From an uncultured Eubacteriales bacterium (GTDB lineage Bacteria > Bacillota > Clostridia > Oscillospirales > CAG-272), in the NCBI GenBank assembly GCA_900544985.1, contig UQXK01000075.1, positions 1 to 5,142 of the forward strand: DNA of 5,142 nt, written 5' to 3'. The notes under the pieces were generated by a model, which worked only from the letters and a program-made list of their open reading frames with translations, made no database searches and was not told where the DNA came from. Positions 1-5,142 of this stretch are shown here, in pieces. Both the position numbers and the translations under genes were made by a program. The stretch's first letter is position 1; each line of letters begins with the position of its first letter.

Positions 1-76
1 TGTAAAAAGCCCCTTAAAAATCCGCAAAAACTTCGCTCCGATAACACCACCTTATTTTTACAAAGTTTTTGAGGTT

Positions 77-106
77 CCAAGGGACTTTTTACAAAAAGTC
101 CCTTGG
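77..106. repeat. Perfect 14-bp inverted repeat
   Basis: CCAAGGGACTTTTT at 77-90 is followed by AC and then AAAAAGTCCCTTGG at 93-106. As RNA it gives a strong hairpin on either strand, with the T and A tracts near the loop rather than after the stem. That arrangement differs from an intrinsic terminator. Confidence 0.85.
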
Positions 107-113
107 TCAGGGT

Positions 114-132
114 TTGGGGCTGACAGCCCCAA
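114..132. repeat. Perfect 8-bp inverted repeat with 3-nt loop
   Basis: TTGGGGCT at 114-121, loop GAC, then AGCCCCAA at 125-132. It is GC-rich and could form a stable hairpin on either strand. No T-run follows. It sits 7 bases after the larger palindrome and overlaps the AACTGAC tandem repeat. Confidence 0.85.
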
Positions 133-147
133 CTGACAACTGACAAC
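131..147. repeat. Short tandem repeat, unit AACTGAC
   Basis: Two complete copies of the 7-base unit AACTGAC are followed by a partial third copy (AAC). It is far too short for a CRISPR array or for a protein-coding repeat. It is probably the end of the repeat-rich block. Confidence 0.7.
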
Positions 148-157
148 GCGCAGGAAA

Positions 158-1018
158 TCACGGCACTATCATCAAAAGCGTTCCCGCCACCATTATCACC
201 AGTCCAAACAATGATTTTTTTGTAAGACGCTCTTTGAAGACAAAGTAAGAAAATGCTATCGTAATAACTATGCTCAGCTTATCTATCGGCACGACAACGC
301 TCGCATTTCCGAACTTCAATGCCCGATAGTAGCAGAGCCATGACGCACCCGTCGCAACACCCGATAACAGGATAAACAACAACTCTCTTCCGCGGGCTGT
401 TGAAATTTTGTCTCTTTTTCCCGTCGCAAAAACGCATATCCACGCCATTATAAGGACGACAAATGTTCGTATCATCGTACCGAGGTTGGATTCCACACCT
501 TCTATACCGATTTTTCCGAGTATAGATGTAAGCGCCGCAAAAACGGCGGAAAGAACCGCATAGATAAGCCATGTTTTCTTTGTTTCTGCATTAAACGTGT
601 CTTTTTTCGTTATCATCATAAAAGTGCCGACAAGTATGAGCAGAAGACCTATAATCTTCAAAACACTCACCGTTTCATGAAGAAAAATAAACGCAAACAA
701 TACAGATAAAACCGTACTGCTTTTGTCAATAGGGACGACTTTATTTACATCTCCCAACTGCAATGCCCGAAAATAGCAGAGCCATGACGCGCCCGTCGCA
801 ACGCCCGACCAAACAAGAAAGACCCATGTTTTAATGCTTATTTCCGATATTTCGGAAATAGAACCCGCTATTATGACCATAATAAAAGACATAAAAAGGA
901 CAACTATCGTTCTTATCGCCGTCGCCACAGTCGAATCGGTCTTTTTTATTCCGCATTTTGCAAGTATGGAAGTTATTCCCGCAAAAAAAGATGAAAGAAC
1001 CGCATACAGAATCCACAT
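158..1018 (-). CDS. EamA/DMT-family membrane transporter made of two near-duplicate halves
   Basis: This 286-residue integral membrane protein of the drug/metabolite transporter superfamily acts in the cytoplasmic membrane; the substrate cannot be told from sequence. Hydrophobic stretches near residues 2-20, 31-53, 64-86, 93-113 and 121-136 give five helices, repeated in residues 149-283 for a total of ten. The halves align without gaps at an offset of 148 residues, with 62 of 135 identical by my hand count. Both carry the block SGVATGASWLCY and then VVPIDK. The family of closest resemblance, as I recall it, consists of single-domain proteins of about 140 residues, so this looks like a tandem fusion. 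The start is fixed by an in-frame TAA six bases upstream; the Shine-Dalgarno (GAAGG near 1030-1034) is weak. The terminator at 1110-1148 separates it from the ABC operon, so it needs its own promoter in 1019-1109, where I see no convincing match. Confidence 0.9.
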   Translation of the reverse strand: MWILYAVLSSFFAGITSILAKCGIKKTDSTVATAIRTIVVLFMSFIMVIIAGSISEISEISIKTWVFLVWSGVATGASWLCYFRALQLGDVNKVVPIDKSSTVLSVLFAFIFLHETVSVLKIIGLLLILVGTFMMITKKDTFNAETKKTWLIYAVLSAVFAALTSILGKIGIEGVESNLGTMIRTFVVLIMAWICVFATGKRDKISTARGRELLFILLSGVATGASWLCYYRALKFGNASVVVPIDKLSIVITIAFSYFVFKERLTKKSLFGLVIMVAGTLLMIVP

Positions 1019-1109
1019 ATGTTATCTCGCCTTCAATCAAAAGATTATTACACGCAAAGATATAAACCCCAGAATCAATATTTTTCTCCTTATATCCCTT
1101 TGCGTAAAG

Positions 1110-1148
1110 AAAAACCGCACCCGGTGTATACCGAAAGGTGCGGTTTTT
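1110..1148. terminator. Bidirectional intrinsic terminator
   Basis: AAAAACCGCACC at 1110-1121 is the exact reverse complement of GGTGCGGTTTTT at 1137-1148. Inside lies a second small stem, CGGT-GTAT-ACCG (1122-1133). Both strands end the stem with a run of T. It ends the minus-strand ABC transporter operon about 105 bases after the ATPase stop, and isolates the EamA gene from readthrough. Confidence 0.9.
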
Positions 1149-1228
1149 ATGTTTTTATATCAAAATCTTTTTTATGTCACGCTTGCTTCAATACGCTTTC
1201 TGCCGATTACAGCAAGCATAAAAACATA
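1148..1228. repeat. Interrupted inverted repeat in the ATPase 3' region
   Basis: The right arm at 1211-1228 is continuous (AGCAAGC followed by ATAAAAACATA). Its complement on the left is split: TATGTTTTTAT at 1148-1158 and GCTTGCT at 1181-1187, separated by 22 bases. In the transcript this gives a long hairpin with a large bulge just after the ATPase stop codon and before the terminator. No coding sequence is seen in 1149-1252. Function unknown. Confidence 0.5.
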
Positions 1229-1252
1229 TACAATCACAACATTCCGATATTT

Positions 1253-2047
1253 TTATCCGAGGAGCGCACGGTCGTTTGCAAACTCCGCGCCGCTCGCTTT
1301 GGAAAACTGTTCGAGAAGCATTTCGACGGTAAGTTTTTGCTTTTCCTCTCCGCTAACATCGAAAATGATGCGTCCTGCATTCATCATTATAAGTCTGTTG
1401 CCGTGGGCTATGGCATCTTTCATGTTATGAGTTACCATAAGCGCCGTAAGTTTATTTTCTTTTATAAACTTATCGGAAAGCTCCAAAACTTTTGCGGCGG
1501 TTTTAGGGTCGAGAGCCGCCGTGTGTTCGTCAAGAAGCAGAAGCTTCGGTGAATTCATAGTAGCCATCAAAAGCGTTACCGCCTGGCGCTGACCGCCCGA
1601 GAAAAGCCCCATACGGGTAGAAAGTCTGTCTTCAAGACCAAGACCGAGCTCGCTCAACATCTCACGGTATTTGCGGCGCTCGCTTGACGTTATCGACCAG
1701 CGAAGACCTCTGGATTTTCCGCGGCGGTTTGCAAGAGAGAGATTTTCTTCGAGAAGCATATTCGCCGCAGTTCCCATCATGGGATCCTGAAAAACTCTTC
1801 CCAAAAATTTTGCCCTCTTATAGTCTGGCATATTCGTAATGTCCGTGCCGTCTATTATTATGTTCCCGCTGTCGGGCTGCCACACGCCCGCAATAGCATT
1901 GAGCATGGTGCTCTTTCCCGCACCGTTTCCGCCGATGACCGTCACAAAATCGCCGTCACTTAGCGTAAGGTTTATATTGTCGAGCGCAACTTTTTCATTT
2001 ACCGTTCCGGCATTGAAGGTCTTTGAAATATTTTTGAGTTCAAGCAT
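1253..2047 (-). CDS. ABC transporter ATP-binding protein, putative tyrosine/tryptophan uptake (TrpZ-like)
   Basis: This 264-residue cytoplasmic ATPase subunit powers uptake through the adjacent permease. Visible motifs are Walker A GGNGAGKST (39-47), the Q-loop glutamine in FQDP (about 87), the signature FSGGQRQ (149-155, with F in place of the usual L), Walker B LLLLDE (169-174, catalytic Glu174), the D-loop ALD (178-180) and the switch histidine H207. The LLDEHTAALDP stretch is typical of the COG1101-type ATPases paired with this kind of permease. A strong Shine-Dalgarno, AAGGAGGT at 2058-2065, lies inside the last codons of the permease gene, 11 bases before the ATG; only 3 bases separate the permease stop from this start, which suggests coupled translation. 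It is the last gene of the operon. The ABC role is certain; the substrate is inferred from the T-box upstream and from family annotation. Confidence 0.95.
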   Translation of the reverse strand: MLELKNISKTFNAGTVNEKVALDNINLTLSDGDFVTVIGGNGAGKSTMLNAIAGVWQPDSGNIIIDGTDITNMPDYKRAKFLGRVFQDPMMGTAANMLLEENLSLANRRGKSRGLRWSITSSERRKYREMLSELGLGLEDRLSTRMGLFSGGQRQAVTLLMATMNSPKLLLLDEHTAALDPKTAAKVLELSDKFIKENKLTALMVTHNMKDAIAHGNRLIMMNAGRIIFDVSGEEKQKLTVEMLLEQFSKASGAEFANDRALLG

Positions 2048-2050
2048 ATC

Positions 2051-2944
2051 TCATTTGACCTCCTTTTTCTTTACTTTGGAAAAATATTTGCCTTTCCAAT
2101 AAGGAACAGCGAGGAATATTGCAACGACAACAGCCGACATCATCTTCAAAAGGTCTGTATCGAGTCCTAAGAAAATAACCGTCTGATATACTATGTAGTA
2201 TATTATTCCACCGCCTATAACAGCCGAGAGCTGTACTGCGAAATTCGAAGATATCCTTCCGAACACAGCCTCGCCTATTATAACAGCGGCAAGACCTATG
2301 ACGATAGCTCCGCGTCCCATATTGATATCCGCAAAACCCTGGTACTGACAAATAAGCGCACCGGAAAGTGCAACTATTCCGTTGGAGAGCATAAGACCGA
2401 TTATTTTATTTACATTCGTGTTTATGCCCTGCGCCTTGCTCATGTTTATATTGCAACCCGTCGCACGGATAGAACATCCGCGTTCCGTTCCGAAGAACCA
2501 ATAAAGAAGAGCAATAAGTACGGCGCAAAAAGCTAAGATAACAAGGATAGTCTTCCATTTTTCTCCGCTTATGGAAATAACGACAGGGTATTTGGCGGAA
2601 GGAACGCTCTGGTTTGATTTGCCGAGAATTTTAAGGTTCACAGACCAGAGGATAAGCTGTGTAAGTATGCCGGCAAGTATAGCCGGTATACCCATAAATG
2701 TATGGAAAATGCCGGTAACAAGACCCATGACAGCTCCCGCGATAAACGCGACAAGCATAGATATCCATACGTTAACGCCGGAAACCGTAAGCACGGCAAA
2801 AACACAGGCGCCTGTACATATAGAACCGTCTACCGTAAGGTCTGCAATATCGAGCAGTTTATACGTTATATAAACTCCGATAGCCATTATACCCCAGATC
2901 ATTCCCTGGGCAATGGCTCCCGGCAAAGCATTCAGATAACTCAT
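2051..2944 (-). CDS. ABC transporter permease, putative tyrosine/tryptophan uptake (TrpY-like, LivH-type fold)
   Basis: This 297-residue membrane permease belongs to the branched-chain amino acid type (BPD_transp_2, COG4120-like). I count about eight or nine hydrophobic segments, near residues 9-29, 42-55, 59-80, 86-104, 131-150, 181-199, 212-228, 237-259 and 267-281. The DLTVDGS stretch (36-41) between the first two segments, and the cytoplasmic loop around residues 156-178 with RATG and AQGIN, fit the family; the loop is the probable contact with the ATPase. The tail is lysine-rich (KVKKKEVK). It starts 24 bases after the substrate-binding gene, with GGAG at 2957-2960, a rather long 12 bases from the ATG. 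A single permease gene implies a homodimer in the complete transporter. Confidence 0.93.
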   Translation of the reverse strand: MSYLNALPGAIAQGMIWGIMAIGVYITYKLLDIADLTVDGSICTGACVFAVLTVSGVNVWISMLVAFIAGAVMGLVTGIFHTFMGIPAILAGILTQLILWSVNLKILGKSNQSVPSAKYPVVISISGEKWKTILVILAFCAVLIALLYWFFGTERGCSIRATGCNINMSKAQGINTNVNKIIGLMLSNGIVALSGALICQYQGFADINMGRGAIVIGLAAVIIGEAVFGRISSNFAVQLSAVIGGGIIYYIVYQTVIFLGLDTDLLKMMSAVVVAIFLAVPYWKGKYFSKVKKKEVK

Positions 2945-2968
2945 TTTTCAATAATACTCCAATAAAGA

Positions 2969-3940
2969 TTAACCTTCTATTGCAACATATCCTTCGGGAA
3001 TTGTAAGACCGAGAGCCTCGCAGATAGAAGCATTGTACTTTTTAACGGGATTTTTGTCATATCCGACTTCCATTGTGGAAATGTCGGCTTTGCCTTGAAG
3101 AATCTCGGCAGCCATAAAGCCTGCCTGATATCCGATTCCGTAATAGCTTATGGAATATGTGAAGGCTCCGCAGCCTTTGCATATGCCCTCTTCGCCTGCG
3201 AATACGGGTACCTTCTTGGGAAGACATACGCTGTTTATCGTTTCTGCGCAGGATGCCGCGGTATTATCCGTGGGAATATAGATAACGTCGCTCTTATCGG
3301 CAGCGCCCGTAACAACGGAAACTATATCGTTTGTATCGGAGAATGTGTAAACAGTGCACTCTTTTCCATGCTCTTCAAGATATTTCTTTACGGTGTTGAC
3401 CTGGAAAACAGAGTTAGCCTCGCCGGAGCAGTAAAGAAGTCCTATCTTGTTCGCATTCGGGAAAAGGTCTATTACCATCTGAGCCTGCTCGTCAAGAGGA
3501 GCAACATCAGCCGTACCGGAAATATTTCCGCCGACGACTTTGCCGTCAAAATTATCTATTTCGAGAGCAACGCCGAAATCCGTTATGGATGTTCCGAGAA
3601 CGGGGATCGTCTTTGTCGCATTTGCGGCAGCTTGAAGAGCGGGTGTCGCATTCGCAAGTATAAGGTCTACGTTTTTGGAAACAAAATCGTTTACTATCGT
3701 AGCGCACGCATTGGAATCGTTTGCGGCGTTCTGATAGTTAAATTTGACATTTTCTTCGCCGAGTTTGTCTATAAGAGCCTGCTTGAAGCCTTCGGTAGCG
3801 GCGTCAAGTGCGGGGTGATCGACAAGCTGAACTATGCCTACCGTATAATTCTTCTTTTCGCAGGAAGCCATAGAAAGGCACATTGCCGCGAGAAGCATGA
3901 GTGAAAGTGAAAGCGCGATGATCTTCTTAAAGAGTTTCAT
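2969..3940 (-). CDS. ABC transporter substrate-binding lipoprotein, putative tyrosine/tryptophan receptor (TrpX-like)
   Basis: This 323-residue extracellular solute receptor belongs to the ABC_sub_bind family (PF04392, COG2984-like). The N-terminus MKLFKK plus a hydrophobic core and the lipobox-like MASC predicts lipid attachment at Cys27 and anchoring to the outer face of the membrane. The mature protein begins with GIVQLVDHPALDA, a hallmark of this family, and shows the two-lobe pattern with IPVLGTSITD (about 112-121), NKIGLLY (164-170) and VPVFAGEEG (244-252). Another ATG lies two codons upstream at 3946, but the Shine-Dalgarno ends at 3948, so the start at 3940 is preferred. It is the first gene of the operon, after a T-box leader and a second promoter. 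The mature part carries many cysteines (such as CKGCG, 254-258), compatible with an anaerobe. Homologous systems are annotated as putative tryptophan/tyrosine transport; the tyrosine assignment here rests on the leader. Confidence 0.93.
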   Translation of the reverse strand: MKLFKKIIALSLSLMLLAAMCLSMASCEKKNYTVGIVQLVDHPALDAATEGFKQALIDKLGEENVKFNYQNAANDSNACATIVNDFVSKNVDLILANATPALQAAANATKTIPVLGTSITDFGVALEIDNFDGKVVGGNISGTADVAPLDEQAQMVIDLFPNANKIGLLYCSGEANSVFQVNTVKKYLEEHGKECTVYTFSDTNDIVSVVTGAADKSDVIYIPTDNTAASCAETINSVCLPKKVPVFAGEEGICKGCGAFTYSISYYGIGYQAGFMAAEILQGKADISTMEVGYDKNPVKKYNASICEALGLTIPEGYVAIEG

Positions 3941-3947
3941 TATCATT

Positions 3948-3954
3948 CTCTCCT
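3948..3954 (-). promoter_or_regulatory. Ribosome binding site that decides the start of the substrate-binding gene
   Basis: AGGAGAG reads on the minus strand. The next ATG (3946) is only 1 base away, too close to use. The second in-frame ATG (3940) is 7 bases away, the normal distance, and gives the cleaner signal peptide start MKLFKK. Confidence 0.75.
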
Positions 3955-3990
3955 GTTTTTTATTAAATTTTTATAAAGATCCTTTCGGAT

Positions 3991-4018
3991 ATTATACTGA
4001 AAAAATTAAAAGTATCAA
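3991..4018 (-). promoter_or_regulatory. Probable second promoter between the T-box terminator and the ABC operon
   Basis: On the minus strand TTGATA (4018-4013) is followed by a 16-base spacer and a perfect TATAAT (3996-3991). Transcription would start near 3984, after the T-box terminator (4049-4085) and about 45 bases before the first start codon. Such a transcript would not be controlled by the tRNA. The region is AT-rich, which raises the chance of an accidental match, but five of six and six of six matches with near-optimal spacing is strong. Confidence 0.6.
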
Positions 4019-4048
4019 ACACAAAAAGCGGATCAAAAAATACGGCGG

Positions 4049-4085
4049 AAAAAGAAAAAATCCGTGCAAAAAACGCTTGCACGGA
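4049..4085 (-). terminator. T-box-controlled intrinsic terminator
   Basis: On the minus strand a perfect 9-bp stem, TCCGTGCAA (4085-4077) with TTGCACGGA (4069-4061), encloses a 7-base loop and is followed by TTTTTTCTTTTT (4060-4049). The 5' arm bases CC-G-TGC can alternatively pair with GCAGGG just before the T-box sequence. The terminator and antiterminator are thus mutually exclusive, as expected for T-box attenuation. Confidence 0.9.
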
Positions 4086-4346
4086 CGGATACTTTCTTAA
4101 ATACCGTGGGACCACCCTGCTTTGTCATATATTCACATATATGACCTCTTAGAGCCGAAAAAATGCTCTGCGCCATAACGGACGCCGACCGTCCGCACCT
4201 ACTTTTCGCTTCAATTTCGGTCCGGAAGCTCGCGGAATGTATAAAGAAGCTTACTTACCGGCGTCTTTCACCGACCGACGCCTCTCTTTGCGCTTTCCCG
4301 CATCTTCTCTTTCCGCTCAAACGCTTTTTTATCTTGATAATATATG
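4049..4346 (-). ncRNA. T-box riboswitch leader, probable tyrosine specificity
   Basis: This cis-acting RNA senses uncharged tRNA and controls the ABC operon by antitermination. Seen in the sequence: the T-box motif AGGGTGGTCCCACGG at 4118-4104; a stem I tip of GGCGTC/GACGCC (4282-4277 with 4265-4260) whose loop contains GGTCGGTGAAA, preceded by AGAGA; a GAGCTTCCGG stretch after the specifier region; AGTAGG followed by GCGGACGG and CGTCCGTTA (4203-4176), the stem IIA/B pseudoknot signature; and hairpins at 4169-4151 and 4144-4125 before the antiterminator. The specifier region TTATACA (4244-4238) faces the lower stem GCGGAA/TTCCGC. The codon TAC (4241-4239) followed by A fits best, and overlapping TAT also means Tyr. 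UGGU in the T-box predicts discriminator base A, which tRNA-Tyr has. Antiterminator: ACGG pairs with CCGT, leaving the 7-base bulge TGGTCCC. Threonine (ACA) or isoleucine (ATA) specifiers are the alternatives. Confidence 0.92.
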
Positions 4347-4351
4347 TTAAC

Positions 4352-4380
4352 ATTATACATTTTAAGATAATAAAAGTCAA
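4352..4380 (-). promoter_or_regulatory. Main promoter of the T-box leader and ABC operon
   Basis: On the minus strand TTGACT (4380-4375), a 17-base spacer and TATAAT (4357-4352) form a near-perfect housekeeping promoter. Transcription should start near 4345, just before the T-box leader. The stop codon of rlmA (TGA, 4379-4377) lies inside the -35 box. A 10-base palindrome, ATGTTAACAT (4353-4344), overlaps the end of the -10 box and the start site. Confidence 0.85.
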
Positions 4381-5142
4381 TACTTTTTAGTTTTGCAATA
4401 TACTAAAAGTTCGACCTCTGCTTTTGTATAAAGCGACGAAAGCGATTCCAGTTTTTTCATATCTTTTTCAGATGTTCTGTAATAATAAGGCGTCATCGAA
4501 AAAAGCGACATGATATCGGCACTGCTTTCAAGTTCCATACCGAAAGATACCGTTTTTTTCTCCAAAAGTTCGAACTTCTCTTTCGGAAGATCGCGTCTTC
4601 CCTCGTTTTCATAGGCGGAATCATAAACAGCTCTTTTTAAGTCTATCAAATGCTCTTTTCCTGCGCCTGCGAGAATAAGGATACCGTTATCGTTCAAAAC
4701 CCTTGCAAATTCCTCCTCCGAACACGGAGCGAATATATTGGTGACAGCGCTTGCCGCCCCGTCCGAAACCGGAAGAGAGAATATACTTGCGACACCGAAC
4801 AAAATGTTTTCACAGTTTTTCTTCTTTGCATTTTTTGCGGCTATTGTAACTCCTGATTTTGAAAGGTCGAATCCGTATACAAAATACTTATTGTTTTTCG
4901 CAATATTGATGGTATAATAGCCTTCTCCGCTGCCCGCATCGACAACATTTCCGCCGTCAACATACTTTAAAAGAATCTCGTTTATCGCATCCGACACTTT
5001 CAAATAATAATCTTTTTCAAGAAAAGTGTGGCGCGCCGCAACGCACTCCGCGCTGTCTCCGCCGGCAGGACGCGACGGAAAAAGATTTATATATCCGGAA
5101 GAAGAAAAATCAAAAAGGTGATGTTTCTTCGTATTTTCGCAT
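4377..5142 (-). CDS. rlmA: 23S rRNA (guanine-N1)-methyltransferase, RlmA family, 5' end outside the window
   Basis: The reading frame is open to the right edge: 254 residues are visible, and the TTG at 5003 is an internal leucine codon, not the start. Translating past it gives DFSSSGYINLF, then GDSAECVAARHTFLEKDYY, which match the conserved N-terminal part of RlmA. Next comes the SAM-binding motif VVDAGSGEGYYT (visible residues 66-77), then GFDLSKSG, IFAPCSEEEFARV and SMTPYYYR. RlmA methylates a guanine in helix 35 of 23S rRNA (G745 in the Gram-negative type, G748 in the Gram-positive type, where it can affect macrolide or ketolide response). The first visible residue is a Cys followed by HH six residues later, probably the second half of the zinc site; the CxxC half is expected in the missing 15-25 residues. 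The family is usually about 270 residues. G748 rather than G745 is inferred only from the likely Gram-positive host. Confidence 0.9.
   Translation of the reverse strand, partial: CENTKKHHLFDFSSSGYINLFPSRPAGGDSAECVAARHTFLEKDYYLKVSDAINEILLKYVDGGNVVDAGSGEGYYTINIAKNNKYFVYGFDLSKSGVTIAAKNAKKKNCENILFGVASIFSLPVSDGAASAVTNIFAPCSEEEFARVLNDNGILILAGAGKEHLIDLKRAVYDSAYENEGRRDLPKEKFELLEKKTVSFGMELESSADIMSLFSMTPYYYRTSEKDMKKLESLSSLYTKAEVELLVYCKTKKY

Larger units (their letters stand above)
1..157. repeat. Gene-free palindrome-rich block downstream of the EamA gene
   Basis: No coding region is seen here. The block holds several nested repeats. Positions 1-15 (TGTAAAAAGCCCCTT) match the reverse complement of 79-93 at 14 of 15 bases. 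Positions 77-90 and 93-106 form a perfect 14-base inverted repeat. Positions 114-132 form a second hairpin, and 131-147 hold two and a half copies of AACTGAC. TGTAAAAA at 1-8 is also inverted as TTTTTACA at 55-62. Neither strand shows a clean hairpin followed directly by a T-run, so this is not a textbook terminator for the gene ending at 158. The packing suggests a unit of a dispersed intergenic repeat family, but that is inference and needs other copies in the genome. Confidence 0.55.

Noticed and set aside
131..147. AACTGAC repeats as a possible CRISPR or iteron array
   Set aside because: Only two complete 7-base units occur, with no spacers and no associated genes.
1044..1078. Possible EamA promoter TTGATT with TAATAAT on the minus strand
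   Set aside because: The spacer is 20 bases or more depending on the hexamer chosen, too long for a confident call.
1037..1090. AGGAG followed 7 bases later by TTG and 13 codons (MILGFISLRVIIF) on the minus strand upstream of the EamA gene
   Set aside because: The spacing is good for a leader peptide, but the start is TTG, the frame is very short, no clear promoter precedes it, and no attenuator structure lies between it and the EamA gene.
834..1552. Two overlapping plus-strand frames across the terminator region
   Set aside because: They run through the strong terminator at 1110-1148 and lie opposite the EamA and ATPase genes. No recognisable protein or ribosome binding site is seen.
3095..3904. 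A 269-codon plus-strand frame opposite the substrate-binding gene
   Set aside because: It is antisense to a clearly conserved lipoprotein gene. Its protein is rich in Tyr, Arg, Ser and Cys without any recognisable domain, and no ribosome binding site supports it.
4163..4390. A 75-codon plus-strand frame over the T-box leader
   Set aside because: It is antisense to a structured regulatory RNA and a promoter, with low-complexity composition and no ribosome binding site.

Overview
The window looks like a chromosomal segment of a low-to-moderate GC Gram-positive anaerobe (Bacillota, probably class Clostridia and of gut type). The reasons are a T-box leader, strong AGGAG-type ribosome binding sites, TTGACA/TATAAT-like promoters, a lipoprotein-type ABC solute receptor and a cysteine-rich exported protein. 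All genes are on the minus strand, so reading from right to left follows transcription. No mobile element, CRISPR array, tRNA or rRNA gene was seen.

Layout in transcription order: (1) 4377-5142, an rRNA guanine-N1 methyltransferase of the RlmA family, whose first residues lie beyond the right edge. (2) 4049-4380, a sigma-A-type promoter whose -35 box overlaps the rlmA stop codon, followed by a T-box riboswitch of about 300 nt that ends in an intrinsic terminator. Its most likely specifier codon is UAC (Tyr), and its UGGU acceptor-binding sequence suits a tRNA with discriminator A, as tRNA-Tyr has. (3) 1253-3940, three genes: a lipoprotein substrate-binding protein, a permease and an ATPase, all of the family usually annotated as putative tryptophan/tyrosine ABC transport (TrpXYZ-like). 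(4) 1110-1148, a strong bidirectional terminator. (5) 158-1018, an EamA/DMT-type transporter built of two very similar halves. (6) 1-157, a gene-free end packed with palindromes and a short tandem repeat, probably an interspersed repeat unit.

Together, items 2 and 3 predict a tyrosine uptake system. When uncharged tRNA-Tyr accumulates, the leader antiterminates and the transporter is made. A second, very good promoter match (TTGATA, 16 bp, TATAAT) lies after the T-box terminator and before the first gene, so part of the expression may escape tRNA control. This is the least expected point in an otherwise ordinary region. I found no evidence of a new defence or other novel multi-gene system.
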